Shown in pieces: positions 42,465 to 54,000 of a DNA stretch of 64,000 bases. Each line of letters opens with the position of its first letter. Position 1 is the first letter of the stretch. Both the position numbers and the translations under genes were made by a program. The notes under the pieces are model-generated. The model ran no database searches and was not told the DNA's origin. It saw only the letters and a program-made list of their open reading frames with translations. Where the stretch lies: positions 1-64,000 of the IMG/VR virus record IMGVR_UViG_3300034060_000182; one strand, 5' to 3'. The stretch is from a virus.

Positions 42465-43184
42465 ATGGCAGCAGTAACAGCAGCAGTAGGAGGAGCGGTC
42501 GCAATAGGCGGTTCTTTGATACAAGCAAACCAATCGAAACAAGCAGCAAAAAACGCTAACAACGAAGCAAATAGAAAAGCTGCGGAAATTGAAGCTATAG
42601 AAAGAAATAGACAACCAATACCAAACCCTTATGCAAACGTTAAAGATCTTAGTTATCTAGCAAAAGATCTTAGTGGTAGTATGAGTAATCCTTATGCAAA
42701 CTTAGGAGTAGCTACTCAAGCAGCAGAAATGCAAGCAGAGGAAGCAGATATTTCTTTAGCTAACACATTAGATACTCTTAGAGCAACTGGAGCAAGTGCA
42801 GGTGGTGCAACGGCATTAGCACAAGCTGCTTTACAAAGTAAGAAAGGTGTTGCTGCTAGTATTGAACAACAAGAAGCTAATAATGAAAAATTAAAAGCAC
42901 AAGGAGAAGAAGGTCTTCAGACTGCTAGATTAGAAGAAAAGAAAAGAATACAAGGTATCAAAATGAGTGAAGCAGGAAGAATGCAAGCTGCTGAAACTGA
43001 AGGTATACTTTTCAAATATGGAGAACAAGAATCAAGAGATATAGCTAAGTTGAATAGATTGTCTGGACAACAAGCTCAAGCTCAATCTAATTATAGTGCG
43101 GCTAAATCTGCTCAAAATGCTGCGATAGCTGGTGGAATTAGTGCTGTTGGTAGTATAGCTGGTTCTTTTGCAGGAGCAAAATAG
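42465..43184 (+). CDS. Internal virion protein, T7 gp14-like (239 aa)
   Basis: 239 residues. The N-terminus is a Gly/Ala hydrophobic helix (AAVTAAVGGAVAIGGSLIQA), followed by a long Ala/Gln/Glu-rich helical stretch and a second Gly/Ala-rich segment at the C-terminus (IAGGISAVGSIAGSFAGA). This amphipathic, small-residue pattern matches ejection proteins that form the pore across the outer membrane (T7 gp14). It lies directly upstream of two larger internal proteins, as in T7. Confidence 0.75.
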   Translation: MAAVTAAVGGAVAIGGSLIQANQSKQAAKNANNEANRKAAEIEAIERNRQPIPNPYANVKDLSYLAKDLSGSMSNPYANLGVATQAAEMQAEEADISLANTLDTLRATGASAGGATALAQAALQSKKGVAASIEQQEANNEKLKAQGEEGLQTARLEEKKRIQGIKMSEAGRMQAAETEGILFKYGEQESRDIAKLNRLSGQQAQAQSNYSAAKSAQNAAIAGGISAVGSIAGSFAGAK

Positions 43185-43210
43185 TAATAATAAAACAAAA
43201 TATATAAAAT

Positions 43211-44995
43211 ATGGGATATTATGAAAATCCTCCAATGATAAACTCCAATAGAGGGAGCGAGATGATTTCTTCTGCTATCGCAAACGCTGCTAGTTCTTTA
43301 GCACAGGGTTTACTTGATAAAGGAGAGAGAAGACGTCAGGAAGAAAAAGAAAGAAAACTTACTATTCAGAAGTTACAAGATAGAAAAAATGAAACAGATC
43401 TTTTCTATAATGATAAACTTACTGAATGGTCTTCTAAATATCAAAAAACAAACGATGCTGTCGATGCTCAATTGGGTGAATTAGTTAATAGCAAAATATC
43501 TAAAGCCGCAGATTCAAGAATAGCTCTTTTAACAGAAACAGATCCTACCGTTAGACAAGAATATTTAAAAAATATAAGAAATGCAGATTCTTTTTTAGTT
43601 TCATCTAGTAAGTTTGCTAAGTCTTTAGCTGAACAAACTGCTACATGGCGTATGTCTGCTAAAGGAGCAAAAGTTGGAGTTCCTGGAGGATATGTTATAA
43701 ACGGTAAAGATGATAAAGAAATATTAGACAATACTGCTTTCGTAGAAGTTTTAGGCGGAATGGATGCAATGTATGAAAATACAGATATAAGTATTACAGA
43801 CGATCCAAATGGTGATGGTTCTGTAGTTACTGTACGTGGAAAACATAAAGATTCTGGAGAAGAATTTGTTGTGTCTAAAAACTCTAAAGACTATGAAAAA
43901 GCAGAGGCAGAGGTTGAAGATGGTATATTATTACCAGTAGAAAGTTTATCTACTTTTAACACTCAAGCAAGAGAAGTTGTTGCAGATAAGAAAGGTAATA
44001 TATTTCCTGGATTCTTAGATGACACAAGACAGACTATTGATTTAGATAGTTCAGGTACTTCTGGTGGAGTAGGAAAAGATGTTTATCAGTTAAAAAATGC
44101 TCAAATACTACAAGAAGAAGCAATAAAAAAAGAAATTGGAAAAAAATCAGAAGTAACTGCTACTGGTTATATTTCTGCAGATAGTCCTTCTAGACTTAGA
44201 GTGTTACTAGATTACACACTGAAGAAAGGTCCTGGTTGGTATGATGATAATTTTAAAAAATTAACTGTAGACGAGCAGAAAAAAACATTATCAGGAATAT
44301 TAACAGACTCTGCGTGGGAAACACTAACTGAGAGTTTAGAAAGAAAAGAAATGAATGGTAAAATGGTTTATTTTAATCCTTCTGCTGATTTACAATTAAA
44401 AGATAAGGTATCTGCTGCTAGTTTAAGACAAAGTCAACCAAAAGAAGAAAAACCGGAAGAAGAACCATTGTACCAAGAAGAATACTTTGATGAAATTATA
44501 AATGGTTATAATCCTCCAGCTGGATCAAAACTATCTACAAGTGAAATGGAATTTAAGAATAGACAGAGTCTAGCAATAAACTTAAATAGACTAACTGGAG
44601 AAGGAGATAAGTATAGAACTAAAGAATATCTTTATAAAACATGGTTAAATTCACCATACAAACAAGGTAGTTATGATACTGGATTAACAAGAGCAGAAGC
44701 ATATAAAGAAGGAAAAATAAAAGGTAAACCAGAAGATGCTTTTAAAAAGAGTTTTAATGGTGAATTATTTGTAAAAGGAGACGGTGGTGTTTATAGACCA
44801 GTTCAAGGTTATAACCTAAAGACAGCTACAGGTAGAGTAAAACTAGCATTAGATCAAGCAACAAGCTCTTCAGAGAAAAAAGCACTTCAAAAGAAATTAA
44901 CAGGAGCTAAATTAGCAGACTGGATGCAAAAAAATCCAATCAAAAAAGGAGAAACACAACAACAATATGCTATTAGAGCTCAAAAATCTATCTAA
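43211..44995 (+). CDS. Internal virion protein, T7 gp15-like position (594 aa)
   Basis: 594 residues. It has a helical N-terminal region (SAIANAASSLAQGLLDKGER) and a long charged middle, followed by mixed segments. Placement between the gp14-like gene and the giant protein corresponds to the middle ejection protein of podoviruses. No enzyme motif is visible. Function by context. Confidence 0.6.
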   Translation: MGYYENPPMINSNRGSEMISSAIANAASSLAQGLLDKGERRRQEEKERKLTIQKLQDRKNETDLFYNDKLTEWSSKYQKTNDAVDAQLGELVNSKISKAADSRIALLTETDPTVRQEYLKNIRNADSFLVSSSKFAKSLAEQTATWRMSAKGAKVGVPGGYVINGKDDKEILDNTAFVEVLGGMDAMYENTDISITDDPNGDGSVVTVRGKHKDSGEEFVVSKNSKDYEKAEAEVEDGILLPVESLSTFNTQAREVVADKKGNIFPGFLDDTRQTIDLDSSGTSGGVGKDVYQLKNAQILQEEAIKKEIGKKSEVTATGYISADSPSRLRVLLDYTLKKGPGWYDDNFKKLTVDEQKKTLSGILTDSAWETLTESLERKEMNGKMVYFNPSADLQLKDKVSAASLRQSQPKEEKPEEEPLYQEEYFDEIINGYNPPAGSKLSTSEMEFKNRQSLAINLNRLTGEGDKYRTKEYLYKTWLNSPYKQGSYDTGLTRAEAYKEGKIKGKPEDAFKKSFNGELFVKGDGGVYRPVQGYNLKTATGRVKLALDQATSSSEKKALQKKLTGAKLADWMQKNPIKKGETQQQYAIRAQKSI

Positions 44996-45010
44996 TTAAA
45001 ATAAAAAAAA

Positions 45011-48000
45011 ATGGAAGAAATATATACTTTACCTGATGGTTCAACTGTAGACATATCTAGTTATTCTCAGTTTCAAAAGACTCTTTTTTTAATGAACAAT
45101 GCTGGAGCAAAAAAGTCGAAAGGTACTGCGAAAAGTGCGAACGCATTACCTACGAAGAAAGCACAGAATCAGGAGTTTCAAAAAGTTACGGAAGAGCATC
45201 GTCAAAAAATGGGTACGGTGTCCAAATCGGGAAGTGGTTCTTCGGGTTCAAAGAAATATAGACTACTTACAGAAGCAGATGTAGACAAAGCAAGAAAAAA
45301 AGGCGTATTGCCTCCTCCTTCTACTATACGTTTTTCTGAAGGAGAGTTAAACGCAGATAGTTATGAATATGACTTCAAAGGAAATCTAAGTAAGAAATTA
45401 AACAAACCTTTACCAGAATATAAATACGGTAAAGATTATAAACCTAAACACGAAGAAACGAGAGAAGTTTACTTAGCTAACAAGGATAATATAAGTGTAA
45501 AAATAGATAAAAAACTAAATACTGAAACCGAGTATGAAACAAATCGTGTTGATGTAAATGGAGTGCCAGATCCGTTTTTAAATGACTTAAAAATAAGACA
45601 ATTAGAAAGAGAGAAAGCTAAAACAGATTCTGCTTTAGAACATCCTTATTTATATTATTCTTCTTACAATCAAGAAAAACCAGATTCTTTTGTTAAAGAT
45701 AATTTTAACGAAATGGAATTAGAGGATCTTGGTATAAATGCTCAGGACTTTGATGGTTTCTTAAACAAGAATAAATACAAAGAAGATTTTTTAGATAAAG
45801 AACAAAGAGGTTTATTTACAAAAGGAACTGGTGTTGCTGGATATGATGTAGAATTAGCTAAAGAATTACAGAAGAAAAAGTTACTTACTTTATACATGTC
45901 TAATATTCAAAGTAGAGATATTACTAGACAAACTATCAATCAAGATATTGAAATAACTAAAGGACTTAGAGACAAGAGAGATATAAAAGAAAACGTTATA
46001 TTTGATAGTAACAAGTTAATAAATTACGTTGAAAAGAATTTTCCTATATATACTCAAAAGTTAAAAGAAAGCGAAGCAAAAAGCAGAAAAATATACGAAG
46101 AAGCTAAAACAGGTGGAACAGACTTTTGGAGTTGGGACACTGGTGCTAAAATGACAAACGCTACTTGGAATGGTTTTACAAACAGAGTGCATCAATTTAG
46201 TGCCACCGTTTACGACAAAATAGGCATGAAAGATGTTGCAGAATATTCTAGATTCATGGCGGATCAAGATGCTGTAGAAACTCCAGACGACAGATCTGTA
46301 GGATATGTTGGTGGTAAAGAAACTTATGTTGATGGTAAAAAATATTTAGTTAGTTCTAAAGGAGATGTTTACGATGCTGATTTAAAAATACGAATAACAG
46401 ATATATTAGAACCTAAAAAGAGAGAAAAAATATATGAAAACTCTAAATATGGACAAAGTGGTTTTGTATTTAGTCCTCAAGGAGTAGCTATAGGAACATC
46501 TGCTGTAATAGGCGATATGATCTTACAAGCTGCTTTAACTAGAGGTGTAGGTGCTTTTGGTACAGTTGCTACTGAAACTAGATTAGCGTTAAGTGTTGCT
46601 GGAAAACAAACTCAAGCAAGTCAATTGTTTAATAGTGCTTCTTCTGCTTTAAAGATGATACCAATGAAAAGATCTACTGGATATGCAATGATTTCTCAAG
46701 GAGCATTAGGATATTCGCAAGGATTTGAAGAGACATTAAAAGCAGCTAGAGAAAATGGTATTAATGATAAGGAAGCGTTTGCTTTAGCTTCTAACGCTGC
46801 TCAAAGAATGGGTGCTTTATATGCCACAACAGGTGTAATAAATCCACAAACAAACGTTGTTGATAATTTATTCACTGCTAAAAACGTAGTAAAAAAAGCA
46901 ATAGAACAATACACTAAAACTGGTAAGAAAGGTTTTATTCAATCAATAGACGACGTAGTAAGAAATACACCTAGAAACTTAGTTGAATTTGCAGAAGAAG
47001 GTGGTAAAGAAGTTGTACAAGAGAATGTGCAACAAGTTGGTGAGATTGGTTTAAATAAATTAACAAATCAAGAAGCTGGTAAAAAAATACTTAATGAAGA
47101 ATATACTGCTAGTGATTTCATAAATACTTCTATATTATCTTTTATATCTTCTGGTTTAATATCTAAAGCAAAATTACCTGACTTTAAAGTAGAAGACAAT
47201 GATGTAAACGATTTAATTTCTTTAAGTAAATTAGCTCAAAATAAAAAACAATTCGTAAGTACAATAGATGGTTTAGTTGATAGCAAGGTATTTACCGTAG
47301 ATCAAGCTAATAACTTAAAAGCAGACGTAGATATTTATTCTAATAATATAAACAAACTACCTAAAGTTGTTCCTCCTTCTGCGGCGATGCCAATTATGAG
47401 GGAGTTGGACAATATTACTAAACTAGAAAACGAAAAGAAATCTACAGATAAAGCATTTCATTCTCAAATAGATAGAAAAATAGAAGAAGTTAGGTCAAAA
47501 ATGCTTGACATACAATATGAAGGTGAATTAAAAGAAAAAAATGAAGCTATATCAAGAGCTATAAAAAAAGGAATTGCTAAAGGTATTGAAATGCAAACTT
47601 TTTCTAATAGAGAAGAAGTAAAAAACTATTTAGTAAACGAAGTTGGAATGTCTAACGAAGATGCAGAACTTTATTATACTCAAACTGGTTTTGCTTTAAG
47701 TGCTGACACAATAAGAAAATATTCTAAAGATCCAAGTTCTATTTCAGACAACAAACAGATTATAGTTGTAAATGAGGGAGCTTCAAGAGACGCGGGTGTT
47801 ATACAACACGAATTTTTACATGGATTATTACAAAAAACATTAAAAGATAATCCTGAAGCACAAAAACTACTTGGAGTAGCTTTAAACGACGAACTTTTTA
47901 AAATACAAGACAACATAAATAAAAATAAACTTAAAGGAACTGTTGTTCCAGCGGAGTTTATGGAAAAAATGGAAAAATATTTTAAAAGAAATCAAGAAGA

Positions 48001-51000
48001 CAAAGCAAAATCTATTGGTCAATATCAAAAAGATGTTATGTTTGCTGATGGAGACGTATCAAGAATAGCTCAAATAAAAGCAGAACATAACGACTATATG
48101 AAAAAGTTAGATGGTGTTATGTGGGAAGAAGCTATAACTGTTTTTTCTGATGCGGTAAGACAAGGTTATGTTACTTATGAAGAAAGTAAATTTACAAAAC
48201 TAGGCGATGTAATAAGAAGAGTTTTACAGCAATTAGGTATAGTAAATATAAAATTTAATAACGGAAGAGATGTTTATAATTTTATAAAAGATTATAATAA
48301 AAGCGTTGAAACAGGTAACTGGGGTAGAGCTATTACTAAAATGAGTAACAAAGGCGCTAAGATTAACATTAAATCAAAAACAAACGCGCCTGTTCAAAAC
48401 ACAAAGCCAAAAGAAGGTTCTAAATTTTCTACCACTGCAAAATTTACTTTATCAGAAAGAAAATCATCTGAAGATATAAAGAAAGATGTAAATAAAAATT
48501 ATGATAAAGATAAATGGGGAGCAGGTAGTATTTTAGGAAGAGATGAAAACCCAGCTATTGAAAGAGTTCTTTATAACATACTTAGTGAATATGATTATAT
48601 AATAAAAGGTAAAGCAAAAGTATTAAACTTTGCTAACACTCCAGGTTATAATGACATGGATATGATTAGTGAAACGTATATACAGTTAATGCCTCATATT
48701 AGAAACTTTAATAAAGAGTTCCTACAAAAAAGGGAAGAGTTTAAAAAAGAACTAGTAAATAAAGGTTTAGACCCTAATAGTGCGGAATTTAAACAAAAAA
48801 TAGAAGAACAAGACAAAAAAGGTTATGAAGGTAAAAAAGGCATTGTAAAAGAAAATGATGACTTAAACGCTTGGATAAACTCTCAACTTGTAAATAAAAT
48901 GAATGCCGCTATGAAGTCAGGGAATGTTTCTGAAGAAGCATTTACAGACGACATTGAAGGAGAAATGTTTAAAGAGTCTAGAATAGTAGATGGTTTCACA
49001 GGCGATCAAAGCTACCTAGAGGAAGAAGGTGATAGTATTTACGAAGCAGAAGAAGACTTTGCTCAAGAACAAAATCAACTAGCTGTATTACTTAGTGATC
49101 CAATATATAGATTTGTAGATGAAAAAGGTAAACCAATAGACATTGAAACAGTGCCTTTTGGTGGTTTCTTTGTTACTGATATTTCAGATCCAAGTATTGC
49201 CGCTAATATAAAACTAAGAACAGAAACTGATCCTACTAAAATAGCGGAGCTTAATAAGGAATTAAAAGATTTAGAAAGAGGCTTAGAGTTACAGAATAAA
49301 CAAGATATTACATTTGAAGAAAAAGAAGAACTTAAACAGTTAAAATCTTTTAAATCTTACGATCTTTCTACTGGAATGATGGTAAACACGTTTAAAGCTC
49401 TTTCTATTCAAGATACACCTGCTAAAATCATTACAGATGAGGTTGGTAGAGAAATATTAAGATCACCAAACATTCAAACATTAGAATATAGAAATTTTAA
49501 AGAAAAATTGTCTACATTGTCAAAAACAATGGCGAGAAGAATGACATTTAAAAATGGTCCAGAGATTGAATCTTTAATGTATAATGAATGGGCGTTGCTT
49601 TATGATGTGATAAACCACCCTGTAGATCCTGTTACAGGACAATCTAGTTATGCGTCAAAGAAGTTACCTCCTACATTAAAAGAAACAGACGAAAAAGGGA
49701 ATTTTAAGAAAATAAACAATATAACTAGAGTTAAGTTTTTGCAAGCTTATTACGGAGTTGAAGAAGCTAGTCGTATAATAAAAACATACGGAGGAATCGA
49801 TGCTGAAAAAGAATTGCGTGAATTTGAAGATCCAGAATTAAGTGAAAAAGATCAAAAAGCATTAAGACCAACAACCTACTTTGATAGAAGAACAGCTTTA
49901 ATGGAGTTGTTTGGAGATGTTTTGGTTTTACAAGAAGCCAGAAGACTCTTACGTAATCCTGAGTTCTTAGATAGAGTATCTGAAAGAAATGTGAACTTAT
50001 ACAACGAGTTAAAAGACGATGTTATTAGAGCTAGTGTTTTAAATGACATGTCTAAAGGCAAAAGTGATATTGTTAAGTTCACTTTGTCTGACAACAAAAT
50101 AATGTCTGGTTTAACTGATTCTGAAACTAGAAGATATAATTCTTTATTTGAAACAGGAACAAAGCTAAGAAACAATATAGCTGATAACGTTTTGTTTAGC
50201 TATGATTCTTCTCCTAAAACTAAGGATATTATTAAATTTAGTTTATCTGATTTAGAAAAAGAAAAATCAAATAAAGTTTCACCTTTTAAAAATACAAACA
50301 AAAAATACGAAAACAACTTTAAACCACCTTCTAGTATATTCGAAGAAACTGATTACAGTGAAGAAGAATTAATTATAGCTAAAAACTATTATATAAAAGC
50401 TTTACAATACTCAGATATAACTGATACAGAACCCGGCACAAAGCTTCATACTTTTAAATACTACGAAGATGTAGAAAAAGAAGTGATAAAAAGAGTAATG
50501 GAAACTCTAAGATTATTACAAATATTTCCTAGAACAGTAACAAACATAGAAGACTTTTTAGATCCAGAAACTGGAGAGATAGATTTTAATTTTAAAGAAA
50601 ATAGTAATAATCCTTTTGTTATTAAAGATTACAAAGATGGTTACGTAGATTCTATGATACAAAAATCTATAACACAACAAAATGAATCGTATGTAAAATA
50701 TTGGACTGAAATAAAAAACAATCCTGTTTTTAGAGTTAAAGAAATAGATAAATTATCTTACAATCAGTACTCTGCTTTAAAAGCTTTAGTTGATGCGGTT
50801 TATGATGAAGATAATTCTTATCATAATGGTGTTAAAATTGAAGGTCAAAACAAATTTGGACTTTATGAAGAAGGAAATAATAACAACTTAAAATTTAATC
50901 CTTTTTTCACATACTTGTTTTTAAAAGATGTTTTATCTAGTAGATATAGATCAAATCCAGATACAAATTCTTCTGAAAGAAAACCATTTAAGAAATCAGA

Positions 51001-54000
51001 TTATTTTACTACATTAGAACCAATAGACACTTATCTTGATATAATTATACAAGATGTTCAAGACAACTTCAGCGATGTAAAATCGCAACCAGGAATGGTT
51101 TATTCTTTAATAAATATTGATTACGGAAAAACATTTTCTAAAGATTGGGAAGAAAATAGACTTGTTTATAGAGAAGATGATGTTTCTATATTTAAGTTTG
51201 AAGCAGGTAGTAAAGACCAAAACAAAGCATATTCTTTAAATAGATTAACTGCAAACAACACAAATCCAAAAGGACTTTGGTGTACAGGTCAAAGCGTTTC
51301 TACAGCAGCTATGCAGTTAGGAGAAGGTGATTTTTACACCGCTACTGATAACGAGTATAAACCTATCATAGCTATTAGAATGGATGCAAGTGCAAATTAT
51401 TCAGTGGCTGAAGTAGACGGTGTTGGAGAAGAACAGGTTTTTAAAACAGAAGACCTGCCACTTGTTTCTAAAATATTCTTAGAAACAGATTTAGAAAATA
51501 AAGAAAGTTTTTCTAATATAGTAAACGAAATGTACAATATTGCTACTCAGAATAAAGAAGATTTTGAAGCAAGCAGTAATCCTACAGTAAATGAAGAATT
51601 GATCAGGAATGTAAAAAAAATGACTAAAGGAGGTTATTTTATTTTTAAACTTGATGAAAAAGACAGAAATAAGGTTCTTAACAAAGCAGATGAATTAAAG
51701 AAGTTTTTAACAGAAGCAGGTTACCATGGTGAACAAGTTAGCTTAGGTGATTTCGTTGATACTGGAAGTAGACATGACTTAAACATAACTGAGGAATCTG
51801 CTGAATTACTAGCAGAACAAGCAATTATAACAGAGCAAGAGTTAAACTTAGACGAGGCAGATGACGGAGGAATTTTTATATATCGTGCTGATGAAAATAA
51901 TAAACTAAAAAGTTCTAATTTTGTTCTTCCTTATTTACAAGAAATTGATTATGTTTATTTTGAAGGTGCTGAAAGATTATTTGCACCACAGTTAGCTAAA
52001 GGAAATTTACTTTCTGTTAGTGGAAGACTAGACACGTCTTTTGATGGTGGTTATTTAGAACTTCCTGATTCCATAAACTTCGATGTTGATGTAATGGTAA
52101 CACTTGAGGGAACAGCAAATCATTTTGTTTTATCTGATTCTGATACAAACTTCGAAGGAAGACAATTCACTCTAACAACTAGTATCGAATTACCAAAAGA
52201 ATTACTAGAAGAAGAAGGTACTAGTATAGATATTACGACTGTAGATAATACTTCAGAAATACTTTTAAGAGGATTAGCAGATGTTATTTATTTACCTGAC
52301 AATATAAGAAGTTTAGCTCTTCAAAAAGGAAGTATGCCTAATAGTACTAAACAAACTATGATTGTAGGCTCTATTGATATAGAAGAATTATATATAGAGT
52401 CAGGATATACAGACGAAGGTTTTGATCCAAATCAATTTAATTTTGTTAATGAAAGAACTTCTATAAAAGAAACATTTTTTGCTTTAAACAAAATGCCTAA
52501 CGAAGCTCTTGTTAAAAACATATTAAATAGTGATATTGGTTTAATGTCAGAAAAAATAGTTTTAGAAGGAACAGAAAGTTTTAGAGATGACAATGGTGTT
52601 CTTAATTTTAAAGATTTTGAAATAACAGTTAAAGAACCAAGTAAAGGTAAACCAAACATTGGTAAATTTACTTTAGCAGAAGAAGAAAACGGTAAATTAA
52701 ATCCTTTGTTAAAAGGTCTTCCTTTTTCAAAACAATGGGTTGTTGCTAGAGATATAGACAATGCTATCAATAAAGGTAGAGCCGCTGAGGGAATAAGAAT
52801 ACCATTTAGCGTACCAAGTAGGTCTAAGTTCTCTGATGAACAAACAGCTTATTTTATAATACAAAAAGTAGCAGAAGGTTTTAATGATTTTGAATTTAGA
52901 GTAAAGAAAAATGCTAAAGGACCTTTGACTAAACAAGTGCTTGATGCATTAGATATTAAATCTAAAGAATACCAAGACAGAGCAGAAAGAAACAACAATA
53001 TAGAAAGAACTATAAACGAATTTATAGAAGAAAATAAAGGTGTGTCTGCCGCTGAAACATTTTCACCTGAAACTGCTAAAAACATTGGTAAAAATGTTGG
53101 TAAATATGAAATGTACTTACCACCAGAAGACGAAGATTTCTTAGGTTTGCTATACACACTCGCGGGTGCAAAAGGTAAAAAAGGTGATGATCAATTAAAG
53201 TTCTTAACAGATACTTTGTTAAAGCCATATAGTGATGCAATGCTTAACTTAATGAAAGCAAGACAGACTATGTATAAAGACTGGCAAGACTTAATTAATA
53301 AAAAGCATAAAGGTATAAGTAAATTACTTAAACAAGATTCAGGATATGGAGGTTATTTAGTTGACCAAGCTGTTAGGGTTTATCTTTGGAGCGCTGCTGG
53401 TTACGATATACCTGGATTAGATAAAAAAGATTTATTCCATTTAAGAGAAATAGTAAGAACTAATCCTAAACTAAGAACCTTTGCTGCTGATGTATCTTTA
53501 CTTTCTAAACAAGCAAATGGCTATACTGAACCAGATAGTAACTGGGGATTTGGAAGTGTGGTAAGTGATATCAACGGAGTTATATCTAAATCTAATAGAA
53601 AAAAGTATTTAGAACAATGGCAAAATAATATTGATAAGGCTTTTTCTAAAGATAACATGAGTAAGATAGAAGCTGTATACGGAAGAAAGTACGTTAAAGC
53701 TTTAAGAAACACTCTTGATAGAATGAAGACTGGTAGTAACAGAGCAGAAGGATCAAACGATGCTTTTCTTAACTGGTTAAATGGAGCTACAGCGGTAACA
53801 ATGTTTACCAACATAAGATCTGCTTTCCTTCAAACTTTAGGCGCTGTCAATTACTTAAATACTTCTGATAATAATATAGTTAAAGCTGGCGCTGCACTTT
53901 TAAACGTACCTCAGTTCCTTAAAGACTTTAAAACTATATGGAACTCAGACTACTCTAAAGATAGAAGATCTGGTCTTACTAATGATATAGCCGAAGCTGA

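Noticed and set aside
49876-53814. Antisense frames opposite the giant virion protein
   Set aside because: All lie within one continuous coding frame and have Ser/Leu-rich shadow composition.
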